Shown: positions 44,840-48,567 of the stretch, one piece after another
Layout of the letters: each line of letters begins with the position of its first letter
Position numbering within the stretch: the stretch's first letter is position 1
Origin: an uncultured Pseudanabaenaceae cyanobacterium
GTDB lineage: Bacteria > Cyanobacteriota > Cyanobacteriia > PCC-9006 > JAAUQQ01
NCBI GenBank assembly: GCA_938021205.1
Contig: CALIGI010000015.1
Location: 1-48,567 of the forward strand
Length of the DNA stretch: 48,567 nt
Direction of reading: 5' to 3'
Notes under the pieces: model-generated
Database searches by the model: none
What the model saw: only the letters and a program-made list of their open reading frames with translations
Told to the model about the DNA's origin: nothing
Made by a program: the position numbers and the translations under genes

Positions 44840-44992
44840 CTAGTACGGGTCTGATTCCCCGCCGCTTGCGGCGCTGATATCAAGTTCTGCAAGCTAAATC
44901 TAAGAGATAGGAGCAGATTCTTCTGCGAACTGACTCTTGGATTTAGGAACAGCTTCCTTTGGCATACCCCGTCCGCTTGCGGCGGGGTTTTT
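44840..44992 (+). ncRNA. Candidate structured small RNA upstream of pyk
   Basis: No gene on this strand, yet the segment ends in an intrinsic terminator. A GCCGC/GCGGC hairpin (44861-44872) is followed by an 11-bp stem with one G-U pair (44896-44906 with 44934-44944), enclosing a GCAGA/TCTGC hairpin (44913-44917 with 44922-44926). The terminator stem repeats the CCGCTTGCGGCG word of the first hairpin. The 5' end is a guess. It matches no RNA family I can name; a pyk leader attenuator is an alternative. Confidence 0.35.
44966..44992 (+). terminator. Intrinsic terminator in the moxR/pyk gap
   Basis: ACCCCG (44966-44971) plus CCG pairs with CGG and CGGGGT across a CTTG loop, with one bulged T, followed by TTTTT (44988-44992). 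Confidence 0.7.
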
Positions 44993-45267
44993 GATTGAAT
45001 TTAGAAGTGGGTTATGACAGATGGGGGATCGCGATCGCACTCCTTAAATGCAACAATTTCCTGCTCTCTAATCTTAAAGATAGAGGTCAGGAGAGAGAAT
45101 GACATCATCAGGCGGACTGAGCAGGATGGAGAAGCGAGTTCGCTAGAGGGATGTAACTGCGTTGTATTCCTCGAATGGGAATACTCCTCAGCCATGGGTC
45201 TGCTCCGCGTGATAGCCTCAATTCTAATTGAATCTGTTCGCTCTCTAGCCGAAAGCTTGCCCGGTCT

Positions 45268-47031
45268 ATGCAGTCCACCACTTCCCAACGCCGTACCAAA
45301 ATTGTGGCCACCATCGGTCCAGCGACCAGTCGCCCCGAGGTACTCAAGCCATTAATTGAGGCGGGGGCAACCACGCTTCGGCTGAATTTCTCCCACGGTA
45401 CCCATGACGATCACCAGCGAAGCATTCGCCTCATTCGTCAGATTTCCTTTGAGCTTAACCAGCCTGTGGCAATCTTGCAGGATTTGCAGGGGCCGAAGAT
45501 TCGTTTAGGTCGTTTTGAGAATGAAAAAATTACCGTTAAACCCGGTGATTCTTTCGTTTTAACGAGCCAGAAAATGCCTGGTACTCAGACTCGCAGCTAT
45601 GTCTCCTATGACAAGCTGGCGAATGAGGTTCCCGAAGGTTCAACCATCTTGCTAGACGATGGCAAGGTGGAAATGCGGGTTGACAGGATTGATAAGGAAG
45701 CCCAAGAACTCCATTGCGTGGTTGTTGTTGGTGGCGTCCTATCCAATAATAAGGGCGTAAATTTCCCAGGTGTTTATCTATCGGTCAAAGCTCTGACCGA
45801 CAAGGACCGTGAAGATTTGGTCTTTGGGTTAGACCAGGGTGTGGACTGGGTGGCCTTGAGCTTTGTTCGCAATCCCGAGGATGTGCGCGAGATCAAGGAG
45901 CTCATTGCTGGTGCTGGTAAGCAAGTGCCGGTGATCGTCAAGATTGAGAAACATGAGGCGATCGAGCAAATTGAAGGCATCCTAGCGCTCTCCGATGGCG
46001 TCATGGTGGCCCGTGGTGACCTGGGTGTGGAAATGCCCGCTGAGGAAGTGCCTCTCTTGCAGAAGCGTTTGATTTCCTTGGCTAATAGCTTTGGTTTGCC
46101 GGTGATCACTGCGACCCAGATGTTGGATAGCATGGTTCATTGCCCCCGCCCGACTCGCGCTGAAATCTCTGACGTTGCCAATGCCATCCTGGATGGCACC
46201 GATGCAGTGATGCTTTCTAACGAGACGGCTGTGGGTGACTATCCGGTGGAAGCGGTGGCAACCATGGCGCGGGTGGCCGAACGTATTGAGATGGAGCATA
46301 AGATTCCGGCAACGCCTAAGAACCTGGGCCATGATGATGCGATTCCCAATGCCATCAGCGAGGCAGTGGGTCGTATTGCTCAGCAGCTCAATGCTAAGGC
46401 CATCATGACCTTGACCCAGTCTGGTGCGACGGCGCGTAATGTCTCTAAATTCCGTCCTGTGACGCCTATTTTGGCGGTTACTCCCCATGTGGATGTCTCC
46501 CGCCGTTTGCAGATGGTTTGGGGGGTGCGTCCGCTGTTAGTTTTGGACTTGCCTTCTACGACTGAGACTTTTCAAGCGGCGATCGGTGTTGCTCAGGAGA
46601 AAGGATTGCTCGACGGCGGTGACATGGTGGTCACCACTGCTGGAACGCTGAAAGGTGTTTCTGGGTCGACGGATCTGATCAAGGTGGAGCTGGTTAGTGC
46701 CGTGCTGGGTCAAGGCGTGGGTGTGGGTCAAGGTCGTGTTACGGGTATTGCCCGTGTTGCTCAGGGGCTAAATAGTCCCAATCACTTCAATCCTGGGGAT
46801 ATTCTCGTTGCTCCCCAAACCGATGCCAGCCTGATGGATTGTATTCACCATGCGCGGGGCATTGTTACAGAAACTGAAAGTCTTACGAGTCATGCTGCGG
46901 TGATCGGCCTACAGCTAGGTATTCCGGTGATTGTGGGCGTTGAGGGAGCAACCAAAGCGATTCGCGATGGCTCGGTTCTCACCTTGGATGTGCCCAAGGG
47001 CTTGGTGCATTCTGGCTCTGTGACCGCTTAA
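45268..47031 (+). CDS. pyk: Pyruvate kinase with C-terminal PEP-utilising domain
   Basis: This 587-residue enzyme converts PEP and ADP to pyruvate and ATP. The N-terminus RRTKIVATIGPATSRPE, the LRLNFSHGTHDDH motif, ILQDLQGPKIRLG, the catalytic VIVKIEKHEAIEQIEGIL, GVMVARGDLGVEMP and TRAEISDVANAILDGTD are all family marks. Beyond the usual C-domain there is a phosphohistidine-swivel-type extension (about residues 490-587), with HFNPGDILVAPQTDASLM and ESLTSHAAVIGLQLGIPVIVGV, as in the long cyanobacterial and Bacillus enzymes. Its histidine (SHAA) is intact. A 42-nt perfect palindrome ends the transcript. Confidence 0.97.
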   Translation: MQSTTSQRRTKIVATIGPATSRPEVLKPLIEAGATTLRLNFSHGTHDDHQRSIRLIRQISFELNQPVAILQDLQGPKIRLGRFENEKITVKPGDSFVLTSQKMPGTQTRSYVSYDKLANEVPEGSTILLDDGKVEMRVDRIDKEAQELHCVVVVGGVLSNNKGVNFPGVYLSVKALTDKDREDLVFGLDQGVDWVALSFVRNPEDVREIKELIAGAGKQVPVIVKIEKHEAIEQIEGILALSDGVMVARGDLGVEMPAEEVPLLQKRLISLANSFGLPVITATQMLDSMVHCPRPTRAEISDVANAILDGTDAVMLSNETAVGDYPVEAVATMARVAERIEMEHKIPATPKNLGHDDAIPNAISEAVGRIAQQLNAKAIMTLTQSGATARNVSKFRPVTPILAVTPHVDVSRRLQMVWGVRPLLVLDLPSTTETFQAAIGVAQEKGLLDGGDMVVTTAGTLKGVSGSTDLIKVELVSAVLGQGVGVGQGRVTGIARVAQGLNSPNHFNPGDILVAPQTDASLMDCIHHARGIVTETESLTSHAAVIGLQLGIPVIVGVEGATKAIRDGSVLTLDVPKGLVHSGSVTA

Positions 47032-47059
47032 TCGTTTGTAATTGCTGGTGGCAGATTTG

Positions 47060-47103
47060 AAAATCCCTTGGGCAATCATTAATGATTGCCCAAGGGATTT
47101 TTT
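47060..47103 (+). terminator. Terminator of pyk, 42-nt perfect palindrome
   Basis: Positions 47060-47080 and 47081-47101 are exact reverse complements with no loop, followed by a T-run ending at 47103. It lies 28 bases after the pyk stop and can also serve the convergent PHP gene. Confidence 0.85.
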
Positions 47104-47211
47104 GTTGTCAGACCAAATCCTAATGACTGTCTCCTGAATCCTCTGCGGGCGCACAGCCGTTTGCAGAGGATTCAACTGATTGGAATCGGGGGGACTAAAT
47201 CGGATTGGGTA

Positions 47212-48057
47212 TTACTGGGTTTTGAGCTGGGTTTTGAGCTGAGCCGCCGCCGTTTTGATTGGGGGCAATAGATCCGCCGAAATCTTGAAGCGATTTAATT
47301 GGGGCTGGCTGTGGGGACTTTCGTTGGGATAGGGACCGTGGTAGTCACTGCCGCCGCTGACGAGGAGGCCGTAGGTCTCGCAGTAGCCCAGCAGGGTCTG
47401 GACCTGTTTGGGTGAGTGGCTGGGGTGATAGACCTCTAGGCCCATTAGGCCTGCCTCGATGAGCTTTGGTAGTAGATCTGCGGGGGGAGCAGCCTTGAAT
47501 AGGAAGGGGTGTGCCCAGATGGGCACTGCTCCTGCTTCTCGCAATACTGCGATGCCTTGTTCTACGCTGAGGCTGTTGTAGGAGACGTAGGCGAGGCCGC
47601 CGTCCTTGAGCCATTTCTTGAAGGCTTTCTCGACAGAGACACAGTGACCAGCGGCCACGAGGGCGCGGGCGATGTGGGGGCGACCTGGGGCACTGTTGGA
47701 CGGAAGATGGGGCAGGGTGATGGGATAGCCCATGGCTGCCAGCTTCTCGGCCATTGCAGTGGCGCGATGGTGGCGGTCTGCCTGGAGGCGATCCAAGGTC
47801 GGTTGCAGGAGGGCTGGGGTGGGGTAGAAGCCAAGGATGTGGAGCGATCGCCCCTTCTCTGTGGTGCTGAGTTCTAATCCCGGCACAATCTCCAGTCCTG
47901 TTCCCGCCGCTGCCGATCGAGCCTCGTCCCAGCCTGCCAGGGTGTCATGGTCTGTAATGGCTAGGGCGCTGAGGCCTGAATCAATCGCTGCTTCCACGAG
48001 CTCTGTCGGCGTCAGGGTTCCATCGGAGCAGGTGGTGTGGCAGTGCAATTCGAGCAT
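47212..48057 (-). CDS. PHP-domain phosphoesterase
   Basis: This 281-residue metal-dependent phosphoesterase of the PHP superfamily resembles the TrpH/YciV (RNase AM) group. The metal ligands appear in order: MLELHCHTTCSDG (His5, His7, Asp12), ALAITDHD (Asp36, His37), EIVPGLELSTTEKG, WAHPFL, and VSGGSDYHGPYPNE. Relatives hydrolyse 3',5'-bisphosphonucleotides or act as 5'-3' exonucleases on RNA and DNA. The substrate here is not known. It converges on pyk and is divergent from ilvC with a 412-bp gap. Confidence 0.92.
   Translation of the reverse strand: MLELHCHTTCSDGTLTPTELVEAAIDSGLSALAITDHDTLAGWDEARSAAAGTGLEIVPGLELSTTEKGRSLHILGFYPTPALLQPTLDRLQADRHHRATAMAEKLAAMGYPITLPHLPSNSAPGRPHIARALVAAGHCVSVEKAFKKWLKDGGLAYVSYNSLSVEQGIAVLREAGAVPIWAHPFLFKAAPPADLLPKLIEAGLMGLEVYHPSHSPKQVQTLLGYCETYGLLVSGGSDYHGPYPNESPHSQPQLNRFKISADLLPPIKTAAAQLKTQLKTQ

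Positions 48058-48567
<510 letters not shown>

Larger units (their letters stand above)
44733..45267 (+). other. Divergent moxR/pyk gap with a candidate structured RNA
   Basis: 535 bp without a protein gene. The left half contains a candidate small RNA ending at a strong terminator; the right half is the likely pyk promoter and leader, with an imperfect CTCTAATCT/AGATAGAG hairpin near 45065-45085. Confidence 0.4.

Overview
The window is cyanobacterial chromosome. It carries phycocyanin and allophycocyanin-B genes with their bilin lyases, a kaiABC clock cluster, ycf34, a glgC for glycogen synthesis, and many copies of the HIP1 octamer GCGATCGC (for example at 4981, 6082, 9659, 11797 and 23932). 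Long self-complementary hairpins close many genes, as expected in bacteria that mostly lack Rho. I cannot name the species. A non-heterocystous unicellular or Leptolyngbya/Acaryochloris-like lineage is only a guess.

Layout. 1-5219 (+) is a phycocyanin block: the 3' end of a CpcS-type lyase, cpcT, an unrecognised 101-residue protein, a 782-bp leader, cpcB-cpcA, and cpcE-cpcF. All three lyase classes known for phycocyanin (CpcS, CpcT, CpcE/F) therefore sit beside their substrates, but no rod-linker genes (cpcC/cpcD) lie between cpcA and cpcE. 5254-10603 holds housekeeping genes: a DUF1460 amidase-like protein, hemB (tetrapyrrole supply), a DUF427 protein, a Crp/Fnr regulator and an RlpA-like protein. 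11167-15133 (-) is the clock: kaiA, two different tandem kaiB genes, then kaiC. 15258-28673 holds murD, glgC, dnaJ, hppD, a DUF218 protein, tsaB, ycf34, apcD, rlmD, an NblB-like HEAT protein, a polyprenyl-phosphate sugar transferase and pgsA.

28870-41697 (-) is a cellulose locus. In transcription order it has a porin-like outer-membrane protein with a Tyr-Pro-Gln-rich segment, a TPR protein, a GH8 endoglucanase lipoprotein (BcsZ), BcsB and BcsA. BcsA has an intact c-di-GMP-binding PilZ motif. The TPR and barrel functions, fused in enteric BcsC, appear here as two genes. A lipoprotein gene is divergent from the locus. The right end holds a MoxR ATPase, pyruvate kinase, a PHP phosphoesterase and the first codons of ilvC.

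Most noteworthy: the split BcsC-like export apparatus with its proline-rich porin-like partner; the tandem diverged kaiB pair separated from kaiC; a second PilZ-like segment in BcsA; a 48-nt perfect palindrome centred on HIP1 after apcD; and terminators in gene-free gaps (22532, 42954, 44966) that imply small RNAs. All calls come from reading sequence and recalled family motifs; no database search was run.
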